Positions 33,684 through 41,593 of a stretch of 46,190 bases of DNA are shown here, piece after piece. A program made the translations under genes and the position numbers. Position 1 is the stretch's first letter. Every line of letters begins with the position of its first letter. The notes beneath the pieces are model-generated. The model did not search any database and was not told where the DNA came from. It worked only from the letters and a program-made list of their open reading frames with translations. The DNA is from Pseudomonadota bacterium (GTDB lineage: Bacteria; Pseudomonadota; Gammaproteobacteria; Steroidobacterales; Steroidobacteraceae), in the NCBI GenBank assembly GCA_021798335.1, contig JAJZMI010000087.1, positions 1 through 46,190 on the forward strand. The letters run 5' to 3'.

Positions 33684-34936
33684 GCGGTGTCCGAACGGAT
33701 TGGGACGTGCTGGTCATCGGCGGCGGGCCGGTCGGCGCGTGCGCGGCGGCGTTGCTGCAGCGCGCAACCGCCAAGGCGCGCCAGCCGCTGACGGTCGGCT
33801 TGCTCGAGCCGGCGCGCCCCACGCCTGTGGCGCCGGACTCGCCACTCGACGCGCGGGTATCGGCCTGGTCACGCGCCAGCGAGCGCATTCTGCGCGCCGC
33901 CGGCGCCTGGGAGCGCATGGCGCCGCAGCGCATGGCGCCCTACGAGCGCATGTGCGTCTGGCCAGAGGCGCTGTCGGTCCGCAGTCCGCAGGCGCTGGTC
34001 TTCGATGCCGCGTGCGCGGGTGAGGCCAATCTCGGGGTCATCGCGGAGAATCGGCTGGCGCAGTGCGCGGCGCTCGAGGCGTTCGTGGCCTGCGGTGGGA
34101 CGATCATCCCTCAGACACTGTCGGCGGTGACCGTCGGCGAGCAGGCGGTGCAGGTGCGTACCGGTTCGGGCATCGAGCGATGCCGATTGCTGATCGGTGC
34201 CGACGGGGCCGATTCCAGAGTGCGCGAGGCGGTCGGCCTGCTCGCCCATGTACACAGCTACGGGCAGAAGGCGATTGTTGCGAACGTTCGCACTGAGCGC
34301 CCTCACGAGCACACCGCTTGGCAGCGCTTCCTGCGCACCGGGACGCTGGCATTCCTGCCGTTGGCCGACGCGTCGAGCTCCATCGTCTGGTCTGTCGACG
34401 AGGCGGTTGCGGGCGAGCTGCTCGCGATGGATGGATCGAGCTTCGAGCAGGCGCTGCTCACTGCGTCTGATGGCGTGCTCGGCGCCGTGCGGTTGTGTAC
34501 CGAGCGTGCCGCGCTCCCCTTGCGCCGCCTGCAGGCCGAGCGCTTCACCGCGGCTCGCTGCGCGCTGATCGGTGATGCCGCGCATGTGGTGCATCCGCTG
34601 GCCGGTCAGGGCGTGAATCTGGGCTTGCTCGATGCGGCGGCGCTCGTCGAGTGCGTGCTGCGGGCCCATCGGGCGGGGGAGGACCCGGGGGCGATGAGCC
34701 CGTTGCGCCGGTACGAGCGCTGGCGCAAGAGCGAGCTGGTGCCGCTGGCGCTGGCGATCGACGCATTCAACCGCTTCCTCGCCCATGGCGCCGGTCCGCT
34801 CTCGAGGCTCGCGCAGCGGGGGCTGTCCTGGGTGAATCGCAGCGAGGAGGTCAAGCGCTTCTTCATCACCCGCGCGCTCGGGTTGGCGGGGGAGCTGCCC
34901 GAGGCTGCGCGCCGGGGCGATGCCTGGCTCAGCTGA
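33680..34936 (+). CDS. ubiI: UbiI/VisC-type ubiquinone ring hydroxylase
   Basis: A 418-aa FAD monooxygenase paralogous to UbiH, starting in an ATGA overlap with it. Motifs: DVLVIGGGPVGACAAALL, DARVSAWSRASERILRAAGAW, LIGADGADSRVREAVG and LIGDAAHVVHPLAGQGVNLGLLDA. Since coq7 is present for C6 and UbiH for C1, this copy is expected to do the C5 hydroxylation (inference from E. coli). Its last 8 nt overlap convergent phhB. Confidence 0.88.
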   Translation: MSGVRTDWDVLVIGGGPVGACAAALLQRATAKARQPLTVGLLEPARPTPVAPDSPLDARVSAWSRASERILRAAGAWERMAPQRMAPYERMCVWPEALSVRSPQALVFDAACAGEANLGVIAENRLAQCAALEAFVACGGTIIPQTLSAVTVGEQAVQVRTGSGIERCRLLIGADGADSRVREAVGLLAHVHSYGQKAIVANVRTERPHEHTAWQRFLRTGTLAFLPLADASSSIVWSVDEAVAGELLAMDGSSFEQALLTASDGVLGAVRLCTERAALPLRRLQAERFTAARCALIGDAAHVVHPLAGQGVNLGLLDAAALVECVLRAHRAGEDPGAMSPLRRYERWRKSELVPLALAIDAFNRFLAHGAGPLSRLAQRGLSWVNRSEEVKRFFITRALGLAGELPEAARRGDAWLS

Positions 34937-35267
34937 GCGGGATCCGATCGATCTTCGCGGCGCAGATGAAGTCGTTCTCCGACAGCCCGTTGATCGCGTG
35001 CGTGGTGTACTGCACGCGGCAATAGTTGTAGCCGACCTCGAGATCCGGATGATGGTCCTCGATGTTGGCGATGTGGGCGAGCGCGTTTACGAAGCTCATG
35101 GTCCGGTAGAAGTCCAGGAACTTGAACTCCCGTCTGAGGAACGGTCCCTCGTGGGAAACGACCCACTGAGGCGAGAGGTGCCGGGCCAGCGCCTCGGCCT
35201 GCGCGCGGGTGAGTGGCGGCACGCCACCCTCGCAGGGCTTGCACTTCTTGTCGGTCAGCTCGCTCAT
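34929..35267 (-). CDS. phhB: Pterin-4a-carbinolamine dehydratase
   Basis: A 112-aa enzyme that regenerates the pterin cofactor of aromatic amino acid hydroxylases. The family signature EDHHPDLEVGYNYCRVQYTTHAINGLS is complete (HHP, Tyr, TTHxxxG). No hydroxylase gene is visible in the window, and the enzyme can also work in molybdopterin-related pterin chemistry. A CxxC-like pair KKCKPCEGG sits near the N-terminus. It is separated from ispG by 10 nt on the same strand. Confidence 0.92.
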   Translation of the reverse strand: MSELTDKKCKPCEGGVPPLTRAQAEALARHLSPQWVVSHEGPFLRREFKFLDFYRTMSFVNALAHIANIEDHHPDLEVGYNYCRVQYTTHAINGLSENDFICAAKIDRIPLS

Positions 35268-35277
35268 CGCCGTGCCC

Positions 35278-36525
35278 TCAGGCGACCGCGGTCTCGGACG
35301 CGGCCTGCCTCTTGCTGAACTTGCGCGCCACGTATTGCTCGAGCAGATCCTGGAATTCCTCCGCGATGTGATCTCCCTTGAGCGTCACGGTCTTCTGCCC
35401 GTCCTCGTAGACCGGCGCAACGGGCCGCTCGCCCGTGCCCGGCAGACTGATGCCGATATTGGCATGCTTGCTCTCGCCGGGGCCGTTGACCACGCAGCCC
35501 ATGACCGCGACGGTCATGTCCTCGACCCCCTGGTACTCGCGCCGCCACGCCGGCATCCGGTGGCGGATGTGCGTCTGGATGCGTTGGGCGAGTTCCTGGA
35601 AGACGGTGCTGGTCGTGCGCCCGCAACCGGGGCAGGCCGTCACGAGCGGCAGGAACGAGCGCAGGCCCATCGTCTGCAGAATTTCCTGGGCCACGATCAC
35701 CTCCTGTGTGCGGTCGCCGCCCGGTTCGGGCGTGAGCGATACACGAATCGTGTCGCCGATTCCCCGCTGCAGGAGCACGGCCATGCCGGCGGTGGAGGCC
35801 ACGATTCCCTTGGAGCCCATCCCCGCTTCGGTCAGGCCCAGATGCAGCGGATAGTCGCAGCGGCCGGCGAGTTCGCCGTAGATCGCGATCAGGTCCTGCA
35901 CGCCGCTCACTTTGGCCGAAAGAATGATGCGATCGTGAGGCATGCCGAGTGTTTCGGCCCGGCGCGCGCTGTCGAGTGCCGAGAGCACTACCGCGTTGCG
36001 CATGATCTGTTGCGCGCTCAGGGGCTGGTCGCTGGCCGAGTTCTCGTCCATCAGGCGCGTGAGCAGATCCTGATCCAGGCTGCCCCAGTTGACGCCGATG
36101 CGTACCGGCTTGCCGTAGCGGCAGGCGGTCTCGATCATCTCGGCGAACTGCGGGTCACGCTTGCTGCCGCGCCCGACGTTGCCCGGATTGATGCGGTACT
36201 TGGCGAGCGCTTCGGCGCAAGCCGGATGCTCGCGCAGCAGCTTGTGGCCATTGAAATGAAAATCGCCGATCAGCGGCACGCCGACACCCATCTGATCCAG
36301 CCGCTCGCGGATGCGCGGCACCGCCTCGGCAGCCTCGGCCGTGTTTACGGTGACGCGTACCAGCTCGGAGCCGGCGCGGGCCAGCGCTTTGACCTGCTGA
36401 GCCGTACCCTCGGCGTCGGCGGTGTCGGTGTTCGTCATCGACTGGACGACGACGGGTGCGTCGCCACCGACACGGATGGCGCCAATCTGGACGGGGACGG
36501 ACGAGCGGCGGGGGATCGAGGACAT
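35278..36525 (-). CDS. ispG: 4-hydroxy-3-methylbut-2-enyl diphosphate synthase
   Basis: A 415-aa iron-sulfur enzyme of the MEP isoprenoid pathway. ATG 36525 gives [22 protein letters not shown]; the track start adds 49 spurious residues. The TIM-barrel part has [31 protein letters not shown] and [10 protein letters not shown]. The [4Fe-4S] ligands are in [13 protein letters not shown] and [12 protein letters not shown]. The product supplies the ubiquinone side chain, matching the ubi genes next door. Confidence 0.95.
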   Translation of the reverse strand: MSSIPRRSSVPVQIGAIRVGGDAPVVVQSMTNTDTADAEGTAQQVKALARAGSELVRVTVNTAEAAEAVPRIRERLDQMGVGVPLIGDFHFNGHKLLREHPACAEALAKYRINPGNVGRGSKRDPQFAEMIETACRYGKPVRIGVNWGSLDQDLLTRLMDENSASDQPLSAQQIMRNAVVLSALDSARRAETLGMPHDRIILSAKVSGVQDLIAIYGELAGRCDYPLHLGLTEAGMGSKGIVASTAGMAVLLQRGIGDTIRVSLTPEPGGDRTQEVIVAQEILQTMGLRSFLPLVTACPGCGRTTSTVFQELAQRIQTHIRHRMPAWRREYQGVEDMTVAVMGCVVNGPGESKHANIGISLPGTGERPVAPVYEDGQKTVTLKGDHIAEEFQDLLEQYVARKFSKRQAASETAVA

Positions 36526-36689
36526 GGGAACCTGCCAGTGACGGGGTGGGCCGTGGAGCCAGGCGATTTTACCGGGCCGGGCCGCCGGCCGCGACCACCG
36601 CCGCGGGCCGGGCGTCCCTCGCCCCGGGCATGCGCGGCGCAGACTCCAATCCAGCCCTAAGACTGGTATCATTGCCGGGTCTCGTCAAT
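36526..36689. other. Leader and spacer between ispG and the glycine riboswitch
   Basis: No gene. It holds the divergent promoters of ispG and the gcv operon; no hexamer pair is clear. Confidence 0.4.
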
Positions 36690-36899
36690 CCGTCTGCACG
36701 GAGAGGGCCCGGCGTGCCGCCGGGACGCCGAAGGCGCAATTTCCGCCCGGAAACGCTCAGGCACACGAACGGCAGATGATGCAGGCGATCGCTGCGCCTG
36801 CGCGGGATCTCTGGAGAGCGGCGGACGCCTCGCGGCGCCGGCCCACCGAAGGGGAGAGGCGCACTTGCGCCCGATCTCTCAGGTCACCGGACAGAGGGG
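36690..36899 (+). promoter_or_regulatory. Tandem glycine riboswitch
   Basis: Two aptamers in series. The first has GGAGAG (36700), ACGCCGAAGGCGCAA and CGCTCAGGCACACGAAC. The second has CTCTGGAGAG (36808-36819), CCACCGAAGGGG, TCTCTCAGGTCACCGGACAGAGGG. These are the conserved core elements of the glycine aptamer. A terminator hairpin follows, so glycine binding should turn the operon on by preventing termination. Confidence 0.93.
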
Positions 36900-36925
36900 C
36901 GGCAGGCTGGGCCTGCCGTTTTTTT
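36900..36925 (+). terminator. Riboswitch expression-platform terminator
   Basis: CGGCAGGC, loop TGG, GCCTGCCG, then seven T. It directly follows the second aptamer and precedes the gcvT ribosome site. Confidence 0.85.
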
Positions 36926-36942
36926 GTTTCTGAGGAGGATCT

Positions 36943-38028
36943 GTGGGACGACGCACCCCGTTATTCACCGTTCACGCGAGCGCCGGCGCGCGCATCGTCG
37001 AGTTCGGCGGCTGGGACATGCCGCTGCATTACGGCTCCCTGCTTGCCGAACATCATGCCGTGCGGCGCAGCGCCGGTGTGTTCGACGTCTCGCACATGTG
37101 CATCATCGATCTGGAGGGCGCCGAGACGCGGGCCCTGTTGCGGATGCTCTTTGCCAATGACGTCGGCAAGCTCACAATCCCCGGCAAGGCGCTTTATGGT
37201 TGCCTGCTCAACGAGCGCGGCGGGGTGATCGATGACCTCATCGTGTACTACCTCGGCGAGCGGTGGTTTCGAGCGGTGGTCAATGCCGCAACGCGCGCCA
37301 AGGATCTGCAGTGGATCCGGCAGCACGCGGCAGGCTTCGGCGTCAAGGTGACCGAGCGCGCCGATCTGGCCATGCTCGCGGTCCAAGGACCCGAGGCGCG
37401 CGAGCGGGTCGCGGCCCTGTTGAGCGGCGCCGGGGCGGCGCGGGCGCTCGCGCTCGAGGCATTCTGCGGCGCCGAGATCGACGGCTGGTTCGTCGCGCGC
37501 ACCGGCTATACCGGCGAGGAGGGTTTCGAGGTCATGCTGCCCGGGGAACAGGCACAGTCTCTGTGGCGGGCCCTGACCGCGGCCGGGGTCGCGCCGTGCG
37601 GCCTCGGGGCGCGCGACACGCTGCGCCTGGAAGCGGGCATGAACCTCTATGGCCAAGACATGGACGAGCACACCAGTCCGCTCGAGTCGGGACTTGCCTG
37701 GACGGTGGCGATGAGTCCGGACAGGGCGTTCATCGGTCGCGAGGCTCTCGAGGCGCAACGTGCCCGCGGCGTGGAGCGCAAACTGGTTGGACTGGTGCTG
37801 CAGGAGCGCGGGGTGCTGCGCGCCCACCAGCGCGTGATCGCCGCCGGGACCGGCGAGGGCGAGATCACCAGCGGCAGCTATTCCCCGACACTCGAGCGCT
37901 CGATCGCGCTGGCGCGTGTGCCGACCCCCACGCGCGGCCCCGTGCAGGTCGAGGTGCGCGGCAAGCTGCTCGATGCGCGTGTGGTCAAGCCGCCGTTCGT
38001 GCGGCACGGCAAATCCCTCATCGGCTGA
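36943..38028 (+). CDS. gcvT: Glycine cleavage system T protein (aminomethyltransferase)
   Basis: A 361-aa protein moving the aminomethyl carbon from lipoyl-GcvH to tetrahydrofolate. The GTG start has an excellent GAGGAGG ribosome site. Motifs: FGGWDMPLHYGSLLAEHHAVRRSAGVFDVSHM, NERGGVIDDLIVYYLG, RTGYTGEEGFEVMLPG, GLGARDTLRLEAGMNLYGQDMDEHTSPLE and TSGSYSPTLERSIALA. First gene of the gcv operon. Confidence 0.96.
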   Translation: MGRRTPLFTVHASAGARIVEFGGWDMPLHYGSLLAEHHAVRRSAGVFDVSHMCIIDLEGAETRALLRMLFANDVGKLTIPGKALYGCLLNERGGVIDDLIVYYLGERWFRAVVNAATRAKDLQWIRQHAAGFGVKVTERADLAMLAVQGPEARERVAALLSGAGAARALALEAFCGAEIDGWFVARTGYTGEEGFEVMLPGEQAQSLWRALTAAGVAPCGLGARDTLRLEAGMNLYGQDMDEHTSPLESGLAWTVAMSPDRAFIGREALEAQRARGVERKLVGLVLQERGVLRAHQRVIAAGTGEGEITSGSYSPTLERSIALARVPTPTRGPVQVEVRGKLLDARVVKPPFVRHGKSLIG

Positions 38029-38248
38029 GCCGTCGCCACACGCCGATCGCCTCCTCTCAACCCGAGTCAGCCACGAGCAGTGCAACCATGCAGCAGCGGC
38101 TTGATGGGCAAGGCAATTCCTGGAACGTCGAGTACCCCGGCGATCCGGCCACAGTTTCCGCCCGCGCGCCGCATGCGGCGCACGGGCACGAGGATGCTTA
38201 TCCTCCGGTTCCCACACCTACATCAGAATCGATTCCCTGGAGCGTCGC
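38029..38248 (+). other. gcvT-gcvH spacer with two inverted repeats
   Basis: No gene; the ORF 38080-38313 is not convincing. A perfect palindrome GCGCCGCATGCGGCGC at about 38163-38180 and GAGGAT-GCTT-ATCCTC at about 38190-38206 lie ahead of gcvH. They may be RNA-processing or stability elements between operon genes. Confidence 0.4.
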
Positions 38249-38638
38249 ATGAGCAAGGTTCCCACCGATCTGAAATACACGCGAACCCACGAATGGCTGC
38301 GCACGCTGCCTGACGGCACCGTTGAAGTCGGCATCACCGATCATGCCCAGCATGCCCTTGGCGACCTGGTGTTCGTGGAAGTCCCCGAGGCCGGCCGCAC
38401 GGTCTGCCCCGGAGAGCCCTTCGCCGTAGTCGAGTCCGTCAAGGCCGCCTCCGACGTATATGCGCCGGTGAGTGGCGAGGTGATCGAAGGCAACCCCGCG
38501 CTCGCCGGCGCGCCGGAGACCCTCAACTCCGATCCGTATGGCGGGGGGTGGCTGGCGCGTCTGCGATTGACCGCGGCGCCGGGCGCGCTGCTGTCGGCCG
38601 CGGAGTACGAGAAGTTGACCGCGGAGGAGGCAGAGTAA
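38249..38638 (+). CDS. gcvH: Glycine cleavage system H protein
   Basis: A 129-aa lipoyl carrier. The lipoylated Lys is in [24 protein letters not shown] at the start and [11 protein letters not shown] near the end are canonical. Its TAA overlaps the gcvPA ATG (TAATG). Confidence 0.97.
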   Translation: MSKVPTDLKYTRTHEWLRTLPDGTVEVGITDHAQHALGDLVFVEVPEAGRTVCPGEPFAVVESVKAASDVYAPVSGEVIEGNPALAGAPETLNSDPYGGGWLARLRLTAAPGALLSAAEYEKLTAEEAE

Positions 38639-40011
38639 TGGCTTTCGTTCCCCACACGCCCGAGGACGTTGCGGCGATGCTCGAGACCATCGGGGTCGAG
38701 AGCATCGAGCAGCTGTTCGAGGAGATTCCCGCCACGCTGCGCACCGGGACGCTGGAGGGGGTGCCCGAGGCGCTCAACGAGATGGAGCTTGCGCGGCTGA
38801 TGAGCGAGCGGGCGCGCCGCGACGGGCGGCAGTCGTGTTTCATCGGCGCGGGTGCCTACGAGCACCACATTCCCTCGGCCGTGTGGGCGGTGGCGACGCG
38901 CGGGGAGTTCTACAGCGCATACACTCCATATCAGGCCGAGGCGAGCCAGGGCACGCTGCAGCTGCTCTACGAGTATCAGACGATGATGGCGAATCTGACG
39001 GCCATGGAGGTCTCGAATGCCTCGCTCTACGATGGAGCCAGCGCGCTCGCGGAGGCGAGCCTGATGGCCGTGCGAGCCAATCGGCGATCGCGCTCGCAGC
39101 GCATCCTCGTGCCGAGCACTGTCCACCCGCACTACCGGCGCGCCGCGCGCGCGATCGCGGGCAATCAGGGACTGCGGTTCGAGGAATTGCCGCTCGCGAC
39201 CGACAGCGGCTGCACGAGCACCGAGGCGCTGAGCCGTTACGAGGATGAGGACATCACGGCGCTGGTCATCCAGCAGCCGAACGTCTTCGGCAGGCTCGAG
39301 GACGTCGATGCCCTGACCGACTGGGCGCATGCTCGGCACGCTCTGGCGGTGGCCGTGGTAAATCCGGTCTCGCTGGCGCTGCTGAAGCCGCCGGGAAACT
39401 GGGGCGCGAAAGGCGCGGACATCGTGGTCGGGGACGGTCAGCCGCTCGGCATTCCCCTCGGCTCGGGCGGACCGTACTTCGGGTTCATGACCACGCGGCT
39501 CGAGCACATCCGGCAGATGCCCGGCCGCATCGTCGGACGTACCGTCGATGCCGACGGCCGTCAGGGGTTCACATTGACCCTGCAGGCGCGCGAGCAGCAC
39601 ATCCGCCGCGCCAAGGCGACTTCCAATATCTGCACCAATCAGGGGCTGATGGTCACGGCCGCCACCATTCATTTGTCGTTGATGGGCGCCGAGGGTTTGC
39701 GACGCACCGCCCTGGCCTCGCATTCGCGCACGCGCGAGCTGGTGGCGGCGCTGAGCACGCTGCCCGGGGTGCGGCGGCGATTCTCGGGCCCCGTTTTCCA
39801 CGAGGACGTGCTCAGCCTCGAGCGGCCCGTCGGCCCATTGCTCGAGCGCCTGGCGGCGCGCGGCATTCTCGGAGGCTGGGATCTGCAGGAGCATTACCCC
39901 CAGCTCGGCCCGGCGCTGCTGGTGTGCGCCACCGAGACCAAGACTGCCGATGATATCGAACGCTACCGGCTCGCGCTGGATCAATGCCTGCGCGAGGCGC
40001 GAGCCGCCTGA
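38638..40011 (+). CDS. gcvPA: Glycine dehydrogenase (decarboxylating) subunit 1
   Basis: A 457-aa N-terminal half of the P protein. ATG 38638 is chosen over the longer track frame. Motifs: [67 protein letters not shown] and [19 protein letters not shown]. It lacks the PLP lysine, which is in subunit 2. Confidence 0.95.
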   Translation: MAFVPHTPEDVAAMLETIGVESIEQLFEEIPATLRTGTLEGVPEALNEMELARLMSERARRDGRQSCFIGAGAYEHHIPSAVWAVATRGEFYSAYTPYQAEASQGTLQLLYEYQTMMANLTAMEVSNASLYDGASALAEASLMAVRANRRSRSQRILVPSTVHPHYRRAARAIAGNQGLRFEELPLATDSGCTSTEALSRYEDEDITALVIQQPNVFGRLEDVDALTDWAHARHALAVAVVNPVSLALLKPPGNWGAKGADIVVGDGQPLGIPLGSGGPYFGFMTTRLEHIRQMPGRIVGRTVDADGRQGFTLTLQAREQHIRRAKATSNICTNQGLMVTAATIHLSLMGAEGLRRTALASHSRTRELVAALSTLPGVRRRFSGPVFHEDVLSLERPVGPLLERLAARGILGGWDLQEHYPQLGPALLVCATETKTADDIERYRLALDQCLREARAA

Positions 40012-40025
40012 GGCCGGAGTCGCTC

Positions 40026-41513
40026 ATGAATGCACAACGAGCCAACCATCTGGAAAAATTGATATTCGAGTATTCGGTCCCCGGCCGGGGGGCCGAGGAT
40101 CAGTGGCCCGCGCTGCCCGACGGCGACGCCGCGGCGGATCTGCCGCAGTCGCTGCGGCGGGCACAGCCGCCGCTGCTGCCTGCGGTGAGCGAACTGGAGA
40201 CCGTGCGCCATTTCACGCGTCTTTCGCAATTGAACTTCTCCATCGACACGAACTTCTATCCGCTCGGCTCGTGCACGATGAAGTACAACCCCAAGGCGTG
40301 CAACCAGTACGCCATGCTGCCGGAATTCCTCGCCCGCCATCCGCTGGCGCCGGACTCGGCCGGGCAGGGCGTGCTCGAGTGTCTCTACGAGCTGCAGGAG
40401 ATGCTCAAAGCGGTCACCGGCATGCAGGCGCTGTCCCTGAGCCCCATGGCGGGCGCCCAGGGGGAGTTCGCGGGCGTGGCGATGATTCGCGCCTATCATC
40501 GTGCGCGCGGCGATCTGGAGCGAAACGAGATCATCGTGCCCCAGGCGGCGCACGGCACCAACCCGGCCACGGCAACCATGTGCGGCTGTGTGGTGCGCGA
40601 GGTGCCGGTCGATGCCGAAGGCGACGTGGACATCGCGGCGCTCACGGCCGCCGTGGGTCCCAAGACGGCCGGCATCATGCTCACCAATCCCTCGACCCTC
40701 GGGGTCTTCGAGCGGCGTATCGAGGCGGTGGCGCGGATCGTGCACGGCGCCGGCGGTTTGCTCTACTACGACGGCGCCAACCTCAACGCCATTCTGGGCA
40801 AGGTGCGTCCCGGGGACATGGGGTTCGACGTCGTCCACGTCAACCTGCACAAGACGTTTTCCACGCCGCACGGCGGGGGTGGCCCGGGCTCCGGTCCAGT
40901 CGGGGTCGCGGCGCGTCTCGCGCCGTTCCTGCCGGTGCCGGTCGTGGGGCGGCGCGGCGAGCGGTACTGTTGGCTGACGGAGCGGGACCTGCCGCAGTCG
41001 ATCGGGAGACTCTCGGCGTTCGGCGGCAACATCGGGGTGCTCCTGCGGGCGTATATCTACATGCGCATGCTCGGTCGGGACGGCATGGCCCGGGTGGGCG
41101 AATTCGCCACGCTCAATGCCAACTACCTGCTCGCGCGGCTGACACGTTCGGGCTTCGATGCCGCTTACCCCGGCCGGCGCGCCAGCCACGAGTTCATCAT
41201 CACGCTGAAGCGCCAGGCGCGTGAGCTCGGTGTGTCTGCCATGGATTTCGCCAAACGGCTCCTCGATCATGGCCAGCATGCCCCGACCACCTACTTTCCG
41301 CTGCTGGTGCCGGAATGCCTGCTGATCGAACCGACGGAGACCGAGAGCAAAGCCGCCCTGGACGACTTCGCGGCGGCCATGACCGCGATCCTGACCGAAG
41401 CGGCGCAAGAACCCGAGCGCGTCACGAGCGCTCCGCATACCATGCCGGTACGGCGGCTCGACGACGTACGGGCGGCCAAGCAGTTGGACCTCACATGGAA
41501 ACCGGTGACCTAG
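40026..41513 (+). CDS. gcvPB: Glycine dehydrogenase (decarboxylating) subunit 2
   Basis: A 495-aa catalytic half. The PLP lysine is in [21 protein letters not shown]. Also seen: [57 protein letters not shown] and [17 protein letters not shown] 40026 is 14 nt after gcvPA. Splitting of the P protein into two genes contrasts with the single fused gcvP of E. coli. Confidence 0.95.
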   Translation: MNAQRANHLEKLIFEYSVPGRGAEDQWPALPDGDAAADLPQSLRRAQPPLLPAVSELETVRHFTRLSQLNFSIDTNFYPLGSCTMKYNPKACNQYAMLPEFLARHPLAPDSAGQGVLECLYELQEMLKAVTGMQALSLSPMAGAQGEFAGVAMIRAYHRARGDLERNEIIVPQAAHGTNPATATMCGCVVREVPVDAEGDVDIAALTAAVGPKTAGIMLTNPSTLGVFERRIEAVARIVHGAGGLLYYDGANLNAILGKVRPGDMGFDVVHVNLHKTFSTPHGGGGPGSGPVGVAARLAPFLPVPVVGRRGERYCWLTERDLPQSIGRLSAFGGNIGVLLRAYIYMRMLGRDGMARVGEFATLNANYLLARLTRSGFDAAYPGRRASHEFIITLKRQARELGVSAMDFAKRLLDHGQHAPTTYFPLLVPECLLIEPTETESKAALDDFAAAMTAILTEAAQEPERVTSAPHTMPVRRLDDVRAAKQLDLTWKPVT

Positions 41514-41593
41514 GCCCCGATCCATCCTTGCCGCCCGGTCTGCGCCGCGCGGCGGGCCGGTCGCGCGCCGGGTGGCCGTCATTCGGAGTGACG

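Noticed and set aside
38080-38313. A 77-codon ORF between gcvT and gcvH
   Set aside because: Runs into gcvH out of frame, no ribosome site, no conserved look.
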